A DNA stretch of 6,683 nt from Acidobacteriota bacterium (GCA_011773795.1 WVWW01000075.1:1-6683); one strand, 5' to 3'; counted from the stretch's first letter, positions 1-6,255 are shown. Translations and numbers: made by a program. The notes: a model not told the origin generated them from the sequence alone.

Positions 1-1411
1 TCGTGTCGAGCAAACTCAGATTCGAGGCCTGGACGACGGCGACGCTGTGGGAGATACGATTGAGCACGTACAACCGGTCATGACCTTCGTGGAGTGCGAC
101 GCCGGTCGGTCCCTCGCCGGTCTCGACCGTATCGGGGGCGGCCCGAGACGTGCCGAAGATGCAGCTTCCGGTGAGACACGTGCCCGAAACGCGGAAGACC
201 TTGCGCGAGCCGATCGCCGTCAGGTAGCCCGTGCTGCCGGTCGAGTTCCAGACCATCATCCCGGGCTGCGAGATGCTGGCCAGGCGCTCGGCCAGGTTGG
301 TGGCCGGGTCGCTCGCGCGATTGATGTGCGTGTTGAGGTCGACGCGGGTGACCGAGTTGCCCGCTCCGGGATCGACGATCGACAGTTGATTGTCGACGAC
401 GTGCCCCTGGACCCCCAACGGGTGCTCGAAGCGAACGTGATTGCGGGCTTCGGTGTTGGGGACGTAGATTCGCCCGGTCCCGGGTTGGATCGACACCTCG
501 AAGAGCGAGGTGCCGAGATGATCGACTTCCGTCACGGCCAGCGTCGTCGCGTTGATCGAGAAAAGGTCGTGGTCGGGAAGCCGGTAGGGCAGGCAGTGAG
601 ACCAGTCCGACCCGGCCTCGTCGGCCCAGCGCGCGTTGGCCTCGTCCCACCGGACGATCAGGCTGACCGGCGGGTCCTCGGTGGGTCCCGGGTCGGTCAA
701 GGCCGGGTTTCGCGCGATGCCCGTCGGCAGCGGCGGGTAGCCGGGCGGGGCGCCGTCGCAGGTGATGTCGGTCAGGTTCATGGCAGCCAGTCGCGATGCG
801 CTCAGGCCCGACTGATTGTTTTGAAAGATGATCTCCGCGTTGACGATGGTCGTCTCGTTGCCGGACCGCAGCGCCACGGCGTACACCTGCGCCCCATCGG
901 TCGCCAGCGCCCGGATGTCGCGCGCGAACAGCGGGACCATGCTCGGAGCGGATCCCGGGCTGGCCAGGTTGTAGACCTTGACGGCATCCTCCTGGGAGAC
1001 GGCGACGAACGCCTTGCCCGCGGCGAAGGCGACATCGGTCGGCTCGTCCCCCACGTCGAGCGTCTGCGTGACGGTGCCTGCCGCCAGATCGACGATGCTG
1101 ACCGAATCGGAGAGGTTGTTGACGACCCAGGCTTCGGTGTCCGTCCGGGCAACGACGGTCACCGGCTCGAGACCGACCGGGATTGCCGCCTCGCGGGTCA
1201 GCGAACCGTCCGTCTCGACCGTCCACACCTCGAGCAGGGCGTCGGGCGTGTTGACGGCGAGCAGGCGTCCGCCCGACGGCGTCAGTGCGATCGGATGGAC
1301 ATGGGAGGACTCGAAGTTGACGTAGGTGGCGGCGTCCGCCGGCGCCGCAACGGCCACGAGACAGGCGGCCCCGACCGCCAGCGCGCCGAATAGATGAGAA
1401 GTTCTCCACAC
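1..1411 (-). CDS. Secreted YncE/YVTN-like beta-propeller protein (3' end beyond left edge)
   Basis: This frame, read by hand from a GTG at 1411-1409, stays open for 470 codons to the window edge. A GGAG at 1423-1420, 8 nt upstream, supports the start. The N-terminus is a Sec-type signal peptide: a short Arg-containing n-region, a hydrophobic core at about residues 8-23 and an Ala-rich cleavage site near APADA (23-27), so the product is probably exported. The rest shows degenerate propeller repeats: a VNNLSDSVSIVDL blade near 97-109 followed by a VGDEPTDVAF turn at 120-129, and a later GEGPTGVAL (432-440) and RLYVLNRISHSVAVV (446-460) pair. The middle (about 215-300) is less repetitive. Cysteines are few (17, 219, 273, 412, 417). 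No enzymatic motif is visible, so the role is unknown; binding or scaffold functions are common for the fold. The gene is transcribed divergently from the dehydrogenase gene. Fold assignment is fairly sure; full length and C-terminal domains are not visible. Confidence 0.82.
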   Translation of the reverse strand, partial: MWRTSHLFGALAVGAACLVAVAAPADAATYVNFESSHVHPIALTPSGGRLLAVNTPDALLEVWTVETDGSLTREAAIPVGLEPVTVVARTDTEAWVVNNLSDSVSIVDLAAGTVTQTLDVGDEPTDVAFAAGKAFVAVSQEDAVKVYNLASPGSAPSMVPLFARDIRALATDGAQVYAVALRSGNETTIVNAEIIFQNNQSGLSASRLAAMNLTDITCDGAPPGYPPLPTGIARNPALTDPGPTEDPPVSLIVRWDEANARWADEAGSDWSHCLPYRLPDHDLFSINATTLAVTEVDHLGTSLFEVSIQPGTGRIYVPNTEARNHVRFEHPLGVQGHVVDNQLSIVDPGAGNSVTRVDLNTHINRASDPATNLAERLASISQPGMMVWNSTGSTGYLTAIGSRKVFRVSGTCLTGSCIFGTSRAAPDTVETGEGPTGVALHEGHDRLYVLNRISHSVAVVQASNLSLLDT

Positions 1412-1419
1412 GGCCTTTT

Positions 1420-1423
1420 CTCC
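1420..1423 (-). promoter_or_regulatory. Ribosome binding site deciding the GTG start of the propeller gene
   Basis: GGAG on the minus strand lies 8 nt upstream of GTG 1411-1409. It decides between two overlapping GTG triplets: only 1411-1409 opens the frame that encodes the signal peptide and propeller, while the one at 1409-1407 opens an Arg-rich shadow frame. Confidence 0.6.
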
Positions 1424-1489
1424 GAGAAAGACCCCCCGAGCCCGAAAGTACGATCGTTCCCCCGAAAAGGGAACACCTCGCCGAGAAAG
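1422..1489. repeat. Four CCGA-A-tract direct repeats at ~20-bp spacing in the divergent intergenic region
   Basis: CCGAGAAAG at 1422-1430, CCGAAAG at 1442-1448, CCGAAAAGG at 1462-1470 and CCGAGAAAG at 1481-1489. The CCGA starts are 20, 20 and 19 bp apart, close to two helical turns, so all copies face one side of the DNA. The first copy overlaps the propeller gene's ribosome binding site. The array could be a tandem operator, or phased A-tracts that bend the DNA. The repeat pattern is directly visible; function is inferred. Confidence 0.5.
1456..1474. promoter_or_regulatory. Inverted repeat GTTCCC-N7-GGGAAC, possible operator
   Basis: A perfect 6-bp dyad (1456-1461 and 1469-1474) with a 7-nt centre lies between the divergent propeller and dehydrogenase genes. 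It contains the third CCGA-A-tract repeat in its centre and abuts an 8-bp palindrome ACGATCGT at 1450-1457. As RNA it would be a short stem without a U-run, so a regulator-binding dyad is more likely than a terminator. Which gene it controls cannot be told. Confidence 0.35.
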
Positions 1490-1510
1490 CCCGCCGGAAT
1501 CCTGTCAACC

Positions 1511-1541
1511 TTGCCTCGAGGGGCCTCCGCTGAGGTAGTCT
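1511..1541 (+). promoter_or_regulatory. Weak sigma70-like promoter candidate for the dehydrogenase-hydrolase operon
   Basis: TTGCCT at 1511-1516 (4 of 6 to TTGACA) and TAGTCT at 1536-1541 (TA---T conserved) are separated by 19 bp, longer than the optimum of 17. Initiation near 1548 would leave a leader of about 27 nt holding the GGAG at 1561-1564. Between the boxes are a CCTCGAGG palindrome (1514-1521) and a CCTC-N4-GAGG dyad (1524-1535) that might be a regulator site. In DNA this GC-rich the match is only suggestive. Confidence 0.25.
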
Positions 1542-1574
1542 TGGCCCGAGCACACCCACGGGAGAGATTCCGGC

Positions 1575-2681
1575 ATGAAAATCCGAGCAGCGGTCCTGGA
1601 GGAATTCGGCAAGCCCCTTTCGGTTCAGGAGCTCGACCTCGCCGAGCCTCGCGACGGGGAGGTCCTGGTTCGGTTGGTCGCCTGCGGGGTCTGCCACACG
1701 GACCTGTACACGGCGAGCGGCGCCGATCCCAGCGGTTACGTCCCGACGGTGCTCGGCCACGAAGGCGCCGGTGTCGTCGAGCGCGTCGGCCCTGGAGTGC
1801 ACTCCGTGGAGCCGGGCGATCACGTGATCACCCTGTTCTCCCCGGAGTGCCGCGAGTGTGAGCACTGTACGAGCGGCAAGACCAACATCTGCACCGCGAT
1901 CCGCGAGGAACAGGGCAAGGGGCACCTTCCCGACGGCACGACGCGTCTCTCGCGCGACGGCGAGCCGATGCGCCACTTCATGGGGTGTAGCACGTTCGCC
2001 GAGTACACCGTCATGCCGGAGATCGCGCTGGCCAAGGTCAATCCCGAGGCTTCTCTGGAGTCGGTGTGCACGCTCGCGTGCGGGGCAACGACGGGACTCG
2101 CGGCGGCGCTCTGGAAGGCGGAAGTCGTTCCCGGGTCAACCTGCGCAGTGTTCGGCGCCGGGATGGTCGGTCTCGGGGCGCTCGTCGGCTGCCACCTCGC
2201 CGGGGCCAACCGGATCATCGCCGTCGACCTTTCCGAGGACCGCCTCGAGCTGGCGAGGAAGTACGGCGCCACGGAGACCCTCGTCGCCGGCCCGGACACG
2301 TTGGAAGCGATCCTCGAGATGACCGGGGGACTCGGCTGTGATTACACCTTCGAGGCCACCGGTCGGGTCGAGGTCATGGGCCAGGCGGTCGAGGCCGCGC
2401 GGATGGGCTGGGGGCTCTGCACGGTCCTGGGCGTCGCGGGCAAGGGCGAGAAGCTGGAGATCGTTCCGCGCTTGCTGATCACGGGGCGCCGCGTCCAGGG
2501 CGGGAGCTTCGGGGGCGCCAAAGGCCGAACGCACGTCCCGATGCTGGTCGACATGTACCTGCAGGGGAAGATCGATCTCGACGGTTTCGTATCGCACCGG
2601 TTGACGCTCGACGAGGTCAACCGCGGCTTCGAGTTGATGGAGGCGCAAGACGGGATCCGCTCCGTCATCAAGTTCGATTGA
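1575..2681 (+). CDS. frmA: Class III zinc alcohol dehydrogenase / S-(hydroxymethyl)glutathione dehydrogenase
   Basis: A 368-residue medium-chain zinc dehydrogenase, the usual length of the class. The predicted reaction is NAD-dependent oxidation of the formaldehyde-thiol adduct to an S-formyl thiol in the cytoplasm; this family also reduces S-nitrosoglutathione. Catalytic zinc ligands are Cys40 (GVCHTD), His62 (GHEGAG) and Cys169. Structural zinc ligands are Cys92, Cys95, Cys98 and Cys106. The Rossmann turn is GAGMVG at 194-199, with Asp218 ending the next strand as in NAD-preferring enzymes. Class III signatures include SGADP (48-52), Arg110 just before QGKG (matching the Arg that binds the glutathione carboxylate in human class III ADH), and STFAEYTV (139-146). 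The ATG has GGAG at 1561-1564, 10 nt upstream. The hydrolase gene starts 14 nt after the stop, so the two are probably co-transcribed. Thiol identity (glutathione or another) is not proven. An ordinary primary-alcohol dehydrogenase is the main alternative. Confidence 0.92.
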   Translation: MKIRAAVLEEFGKPLSVQELDLAEPRDGEVLVRLVACGVCHTDLYTASGADPSGYVPTVLGHEGAGVVERVGPGVHSVEPGDHVITLFSPECRECEHCTSGKTNICTAIREEQGKGHLPDGTTRLSRDGEPMRHFMGCSTFAEYTVMPEIALAKVNPEASLESVCTLACGATTGLAAALWKAEVVPGSTCAVFGAGMVGLGALVGCHLAGANRIIAVDLSEDRLELARKYGATETLVAGPDTLEAILEMTGGLGCDYTFEATGRVEVMGQAVEAARMGWGLCTVLGVAGKGEKLEIVPRLLITGRRVQGGSFGGAKGRTHVPMLVDMYLQGKIDLDGFVSHRLTLDEVNRGFELMEAQDGIRSVIKFD

Positions 2682-2682
2682 C

Positions 2683-2687
2683 GGAGG
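2683..2687 (+). promoter_or_regulatory. Ribosome binding site deciding the start of the hydrolase gene
   Basis: GGAGG lies two bases after the dehydrogenase stop and 8 nt before ATG 2696-2698. It favours that ATG over a TTG at 2678 in the same frame, which would overlap the dehydrogenase by 4 nt and place this motif inside the coding region. Confidence 0.75.
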
Positions 2688-2695
2688 TTGAGCGA

Positions 2696-3442
2696 ATGAT
2701 CATCAAGAAGACGATGAGTGACGGATGGCTGTCCAACACCTACCTGGTGGCGGACAGGCCCGGCGGGCACGCGGTGCTGATCGACACCGGCGGCCCGATG
2801 GGCCCGATCCTCGAGGCGATCGAGAACGAACGCCTCGAGTTGACTCACATCCTGTGCACGCACCATCACATCGATCACGTGCAGAACAACGGCGAATACA
2901 AGAGCAAGTTCGGCTGTCCCATCTGCGGCCACACCAGCGAAGCGCGATTGTTCGGCTCGCTCGACGTCGAGATCTCCGACGGCGACGAGCTGGTGAGCGG
3001 GGACTTGCACATCCGCGCGCTGCACACGCCCGGGCACACGCTGGGGATGCTGGCCTTCGTCGTCAACGACGAGCGGGTCTTCACCGGCGACACCCTGTTC
3101 CGTCGTACGGTCGGCGGCACGCGTGCTCCGGGCCACACCAGCTTCGAGGACATCCGGCACTCGATCATGGAAGTGCTGATGCGGCTGCCCAAGGAGATGG
3201 CCGTCCATCCCGGCCACACCGATCCGACGACGATCGGCGAGGAGTGGGAGGAGAACCCGTTCATCCGCATGTGGCGCGGCAAGGAGCCCGAAGGAGAACG
3301 GCGTTGCACCGCCTTCGGCGAGCCGGCGACGTTGCTGCTCTCCGCCCGGGACTACGACGGCGGCACGAAGTGCTGGGTCCGGTTCGACGAGGGCAACAAG
3401 CTCGACATCGTGCCCGGCTCCCAGGTCAAATCGCTCGACTGA
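2696..3442 (+). CDS. Metallo-beta-lactamase-fold hydrolase, candidate S-formyl thiol thioesterase
   Basis: A 248-residue protein with the full metal-binding set of the glyoxalase II/beta-lactamase fold: HHHIDH at 56-61 (ligands His56, His58, Asp60, His61), His114 in TPGHT, Asp132 in TGDT and His174 in HPGH. A CPIC pair at 74-77 sits shortly after the first motif. The core ends near residue 195; a tail of about 45 residues (205-248, with SARDYDGGTKCWVRF at 216-230) looks like a small added beta domain. No signal peptide is seen, so it is cytoplasmic. Fold members hydrolyse thioesters of low-molecular-weight thiols, and the gene directly follows a class III alcohol dehydrogenase, so it may release formate from the S-formyl thiol that enzyme makes. 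This substrate is inferred from context. A glyoxalase II for S-lactoyl thiols, or a persulfide dioxygenase-like enzyme, are alternatives. Confidence 0.88.
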   Translation: MIIKKTMSDGWLSNTYLVADRPGGHAVLIDTGGPMGPILEAIENERLELTHILCTHHHIDHVQNNGEYKSKFGCPICGHTSEARLFGSLDVEISDGDELVSGDLHIRALHTPGHTLGMLAFVVNDERVFTGDTLFRRTVGGTRAPGHTSFEDIRHSIMEVLMRLPKEMAVHPGHTDPTTIGEEWEENPFIRMWRGKEPEGERRCTAFGEPATLLLSARDYDGGTKCWVRFDEGNKLDIVPGSQVKSLD

Positions 3443-3460
3443 TCCCCGGTTCCCGATCAG
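3439..3460. terminator. Dyad CTGATC-N10-GATCAG spanning both convergent stop codons
   Basis: Perfect 6-bp arms at 3439-3444 and 3455-3460 enclose the 14-bp gap between the convergent hydrolase and reductase genes. The hydrolase stop (3440-3442) lies in the left arm and the reductase stop (3459-3457) in the right arm. Beyond the arms, CGA 3436-3438 can pair with TCG 3464-3466 across a 3-nt bulge. There is no T-run on either side, so it is not a canonical intrinsic terminator. It could be a weak bidirectional 3' hairpin, or a chance outcome of two TGATC ends. Confidence 0.35.
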
Positions 3461-4494
3461 GCGTCGGGCGCTTGCTGTAGCTCATAGCGCATGATCGAAG
3501 CGTGACGCCCGGATTCCCGTTCGAGTCCGTAAACCTCACCGCGCAAGCCGTCGGGGAAATCGCGCTCCAGCGCGTGGTGGTCTTCGCTATCCAGGCGAAA
3601 CCTGAAGACCCGTTCGTTTCGCTCGAGATGGTGCGCTCCCGAGGCGCCGACGATGGCCGCCGCGACGGAGGCCCTTTCGAGCACCCAACGCACGGCCACG
3701 CCGGCCGGATCGACGCCATGCTTCTCGGCGACGGCGCGCAGGGTTTTTAAACGCTGTTGCTGCGCATCCCACCCGCCGCATTCGTCGACGATCAACAGGT
3801 ACTTGACCAGCGAGCGGTTCAGCCCGTCCACGTCGGGGCGCGGCACACCAATCCAACGCTCGCCCATGAAGCCGCCGGCGAGCGTCCCGTAGGCCAACAG
3901 GGCCACGCCACGCCGCCTGCACACGGTCGCCAACCCGTCATCCGGCCGACGGTCGAGCAAGGAGTACTGCACCTGGTTCGTGCGGACAGGAAGACCCGCG
4001 TCGAGCAGCGCGCTCAACCGCGCCGTATCGAAGTTCGTGACGCCGAGATGACGGATCTTGCCGGCCTCGCGCAGCCGGTCCAGCGTGTGCAACGACTCGA
4101 TCCACCCGTCCACCTTGAAGTCCCACCAGTGGAACTGGACGAGATCCAGCCGTTCGACACCGATGCGTTTCAGCGAGCCGTCGATCATGGCCTCGAGGTC
4201 GGTGGCGCGGAGCCCCGGAAGCAGGGAGCGGTCGGGCACGCACTTGGTGTGCACCTGGACCTCTCCCGGCGAAAAACGCGCGGCGACGCGTCCGGCAATC
4301 TGTTCGACGCCGGAGTAGATGTCCGCGACGTCGAACGTCGTGAACCCCGCCTCGACCAGCCCTGACCATTCCTCCACGATTCTCGCGGTTTCTTGCCCCT
4401 GCTCCGCGAACGAGAGCTGCCAGCCACCGTTGATCACGCGGCAGAAGTCGTAGCTCCCGGCGAGCTCGTACCGGCGCTGTCCGTCGGGTCTCAT
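3457..4494 (-). CDS. Aldo/keto reductase
   Basis: A 345-residue (beta/alpha)8 aldo/keto reductase, normal length for the superfamily; it would reduce a carbonyl with NAD(P)H in the cytoplasm. The catalytic tetrad is present: Asp55 and Tyr60 in FDVADIY, Lys84 in HTK, and His122 in VQFHWWD. Other family marks are GVTNFD (151-156), NQVQYSLL (173-180) and AAIVGASGAHHLERN (279-293) in the cofactor site. At that last site Ser285 stands where many relatives carry Arg, so the choice of NADH or NADPH is unclear. A long loop with GGWD (240-243) before the last helices recurs in one subgroup of the family. The ATG is only 3 nt after the stop of the small Cys protein gene and has no convincing ribosome site of its own, so translation is probably coupled to that gene. 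The substrate is unknown. Confidence 0.9.
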   Translation of the reverse strand: MRPDGQRRYELAGSYDFCRVINGGWQLSFAEQGQETARIVEEWSGLVEAGFTTFDVADIYSGVEQIAGRVAARFSPGEVQVHTKCVPDRSLLPGLRATDLEAMIDGSLKRIGVERLDLVQFHWWDFKVDGWIESLHTLDRLREAGKIRHLGVTNFDTARLSALLDAGLPVRTNQVQYSLLDRRPDDGLATVCRRRGVALLAYGTLAGGFMGERWIGVPRPDVDGLNRSLVKYLLIVDECGGWDAQQQRLKTLRAVAEKHGVDPAGVAVRWVLERASVAAAIVGASGAHHLERNERVFRFRLDSEDHHALERDFPDGLRGEVYGLERESGRHASIMRYELQQAPDA

Positions 4495-4497
4495 CGA

Positions 4498-4836
4498 TCA
4501 GGGCATCGGCACGACGGTCACATCATCGTGTCGAAACACGCGCTTGCCGGTACGCCTGATCCGGAACAACGCCCCGCAGTGCGGATCGGGGCAGGCGATG
4601 TCGGTGTCGGTGGTCATCCAGTCCGCGTCGTCCGTGAGGCGTTGCTTGGCCGGGAGTAGCGGCAGCAGGGCCGCCAGCGCGTAGATCGAAAAACTCTGGC
4701 CCGGCGGCAGGCTGAGCTCCTCGCCGGAAAGCTCGAAGTAGTCCCCCAGCCTGTGATTGCACACCATCTCGCCGCGACACTCCGCGACTTCGACGCGTAG
4801 GTCGTAGAGCGTGAACTCGTCCCGCGCTTGGGCCAT
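4498..4836 (-). CDS. TIGR04076-like small cysteine-containing protein
   Basis: A 112-residue protein that I recognise by overall pattern as resembling the TIGR04076 family of small uncharacterised proteins. Hallmarks are an N-terminal strand YDLRVEVAEC (11-20), a GDYFEL turn (31-36), a hydrophobic IYALAALLPLLPA helix (51-63), and a C-terminal CPDPHCGALFRI segment (82-93). Cysteines 20, 26, 82 and 87 form two spaced pairs that could bind a metal, but this is not shown. No signal peptide is present and the hydrophobic stretch is too short to argue for a membrane anchor. ATG 4836-4834 is chosen because GAGGAGG at 4849-4843 lies 6 nt upstream; the adjacent GTG at 4839 would leave only 3 nt. It is first in an operon with the aldo/keto reductase and diverges from nhaC across 57 bp. 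Function is unknown; a partner role for the reductase is a guess from tight linkage. Confidence 0.78.
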   Translation of the reverse strand: MAQARDEFTLYDLRVEVAECRGEMVCNHRLGDYFELSGEELSLPPGQSFSIYALAALLPLLPAKQRLTDDADWMTTDTDIACPDPHCGALFRIRRTGKRVFRHDDVTVVPMP

Positions 4837-4842
4837 CACGAT

Positions 4843-4849
4843 CCTCCTC
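4843..4849 (-). promoter_or_regulatory. Strong ribosome binding site of the small Cys protein gene
   Basis: GAGGAGG on the minus strand, 6 nt from ATG 4836-4834. It is the strongest ribosome site in the window and selects this ATG over the GTG immediately upstream. Because the next gene starts 3 nt after this one stops, it probably drives ribosome loading for both. Confidence 0.7.
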
Positions 4850-4893
4850 GCGGCGAGCGTAACACGGGCACGCGGCTGTTAAGCTTGGCGCCG

Positions 4894-6255
4894 ATGCGAC
4901 CTCTCGAGTTTCGGTTCGGTACGGCCGGCATCCTCGCGCCCGTCGTCTTGTTTCTCGCCGGTGTCATCTGGCTCGGTCTTGCGGGAGCGCCGGACGAGCG
5001 TGGCTTTTGGCCCGTGTTGCTCGCGGCTCTGGCGCTGGGCCTGACCCTCGCGCGGGACCGCAGGGCCTACGCGGAGGCGGCGGTCGCCGGGGCGGCGCGT
5101 CCGATCGTGCTGTTGATGATCTTCGCCTGGATGCTGGCCGGTGTGATGGCCGAGCTGATGAACGCCAGTGGTTTCGTCGAGACGCTCGTTGCGACGGCCT
5201 CGGCGGCGGGGTTGTCGGGAGGCATGTTCGTGGCGACCGCGTTCCTGATCTGCTGCGCCGTGTCGACCTCGACCGGAACGAGCCTGGGGACCATCCTCCT
5301 GTGTGCGCCGCTGCTGTACCCGGCGGCGGGCGACCTCGCGGCGGATCCGAGGATGCTCATCGGCGCGATCCTCGCCGGTGCGACGTTCGGCGACAACATC
5401 TCCCCCGTCTCCGATACCACGATCGCCTCTGCGACGACGCAGGGCGCCGAGATGGGGCAGGTCGTACGCTCGCGTCTACGCTACGCACTTCCAGCAGGTG
5501 TCTTCGCGCTCCTGGCGTTTCTGGGCTTTGGTGCGGGCTCGGCCCCGGACACGTCCCTCGCCGGAATCGTGCGGCCCGACGCCGATCCGCTCGGCTGGCT
5601 GCTGCTTGCGGCCCCCGTCCTGGTCGTGGCGATGTTGCTCAGGGGACGCCACCTGATCGAGGGGCTGTTCGCCGGCAGCGTGGCCACGATCGCGATCGGC
5701 CTCCTCACCGGACGGCTTCAGACCGGTCAACTGATGTACCTCGATCTCGAGCAATTCACGGCCAAGGGCCTGATCGTGAGCGGCGTCGAGCGCGCGGTCG
5801 GCGTGAGCGTCTTCACGATCCTGCTCATGGCGCTCGTCGCCGGGCTCGAGGCCAGCGGTTTGCTCGAGCGCTGGATGACCACCGCGGGACGGCGCGTTCG
5901 TTCCGCGCGCGGTGCGGAGCTCTCGATCTTCGGGATCACCTCGGCTTGCGTGTTGCTGACGACACACGCCGTCGTGGCCATCCTGACCGTCGGCGGGGTG
6001 GCGCGTCGCCTGGGTGAACGGTTCGCCGTGGGCGCGAATCGGCGAGCGAACCTGCTCGACTTGACCGTGTCGACCTATCCCTTCGTGTTGCCGTGGTTCA
6101 TCCCGACCGTCCTGGCGGCCGGGATGACGGGCCAGGCCGAGGGCGTGCCCCGGCTCGCGGTCACACAGGTCGGACTATTCAACTTCCATTCGTGGGCGCT
6201 GTTCGCGATCGCGTTGATCGCGATGATCACGGGTTGGGGGAGGCGCTCGGGCTAG
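4894..6255 (+). CDS. nhaC: Na+/H+ antiporter, NhaC family
   Basis: A 453-residue polytopic membrane protein with about 11-13 hydrophobic segments (roughly 11-31, 38-53, 70-90, 108-122, 130-144, 154-168, 197-213, 234-249, 256-272, 304-322, 343-368, 393-411, 430-448). The decisive motif is ATFGDNISPVSDTTIASAT at 163-181, the NhaC core in which the Asp residues are expected to handle cations. CAVSTSTGTSLGT (121-133) precedes it, and NRRANLLDLTVSTYPFVLPW (382-401) is the corresponding late element. The product would exchange external H+ for internal Na+ (or Li+) in the inner membrane; related transporters exchange organic acids, so the substrate is not certain. ATG 4894 is chosen because it begins just before the first membrane segment. 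The frame stays open back to 4828, inside the divergent gene, but that part is polar and would overlap it. No Shine-Dalgarno sequence precedes ATG 4894, so the gene may be leaderless or use a weak site. Confidence 0.9.
   Translation: MRPLEFRFGTAGILAPVVLFLAGVIWLGLAGAPDERGFWPVLLAALALGLTLARDRRAYAEAAVAGAARPIVLLMIFAWMLAGVMAELMNASGFVETLVATASAAGLSGGMFVATAFLICCAVSTSTGTSLGTILLCAPLLYPAAGDLAADPRMLIGAILAGATFGDNISPVSDTTIASATTQGAEMGQVVRSRLRYALPAGVFALLAFLGFGAGSAPDTSLAGIVRPDADPLGWLLLAAPVLVVAMLLRGRHLIEGLFAGSVATIAIGLLTGRLQTGQLMYLDLEQFTAKGLIVSGVERAVGVSVFTILLMALVAGLEASGLLERWMTTAGRRVRSARGAELSIFGITSACVLLTTHAVVAILTVGGVARRLGERFAVGANRRANLLDLTVSTYPFVLPWFIPTVLAAGMTGQAEGVPRLAVTQVGLFNFHSWALFAIALIAMITGWGRRSG

Noticed and set aside
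47..1393. A 448-codon open frame on the plus strand
   Set aside because: It is the antisense of the propeller gene. Its translation is Arg-, Gly- and Asp-rich with no domain motif, whereas the minus-strand frame gives a signal peptide and recognisable propeller repeats.
1503..1508. A perfect TTGACA on the minus strand upstream of the propeller gene
   Set aside because: No acceptable -10 element follows at 16-18 bp (CTCGGC or similar), so the hexamer alone does not support a promoter.
78..1976. A 632-codon open frame on the minus strand
   Set aside because: It runs through the propeller gene in another frame and into the antisense of the dehydrogenase. The product is low-complexity and Arg-rich, a typical high-GC shadow frame.
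2342..3217. A 291-codon minus-strand frame across the dehydrogenase and hydrolase
   Set aside because: It is antisense to two genes with complete catalytic motifs and crosses their junction; no family features are visible.
2725..3480. A 251-codon plus-strand frame overlapping the hydrolase
   Set aside because: It is an Arg/His-rich out-of-frame reading of the hydrolase, which has all its metal ligands in the other frame.
4856..4882. TTAACA and TACGCT as a minus-strand promoter for the small Cys protein operon
   Set aside because: The spacer is only 15 bp, the -10 match is poor, and initiation would fall on the ribosome site itself. It is too weak to list as a feature.
4828..4893. A 22-codon upstream extension of nhaC
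   Set aside because: The added residues are polar, overlap the divergent gene and its ribosome site, and the first membrane segment follows naturally from ATG 4894.
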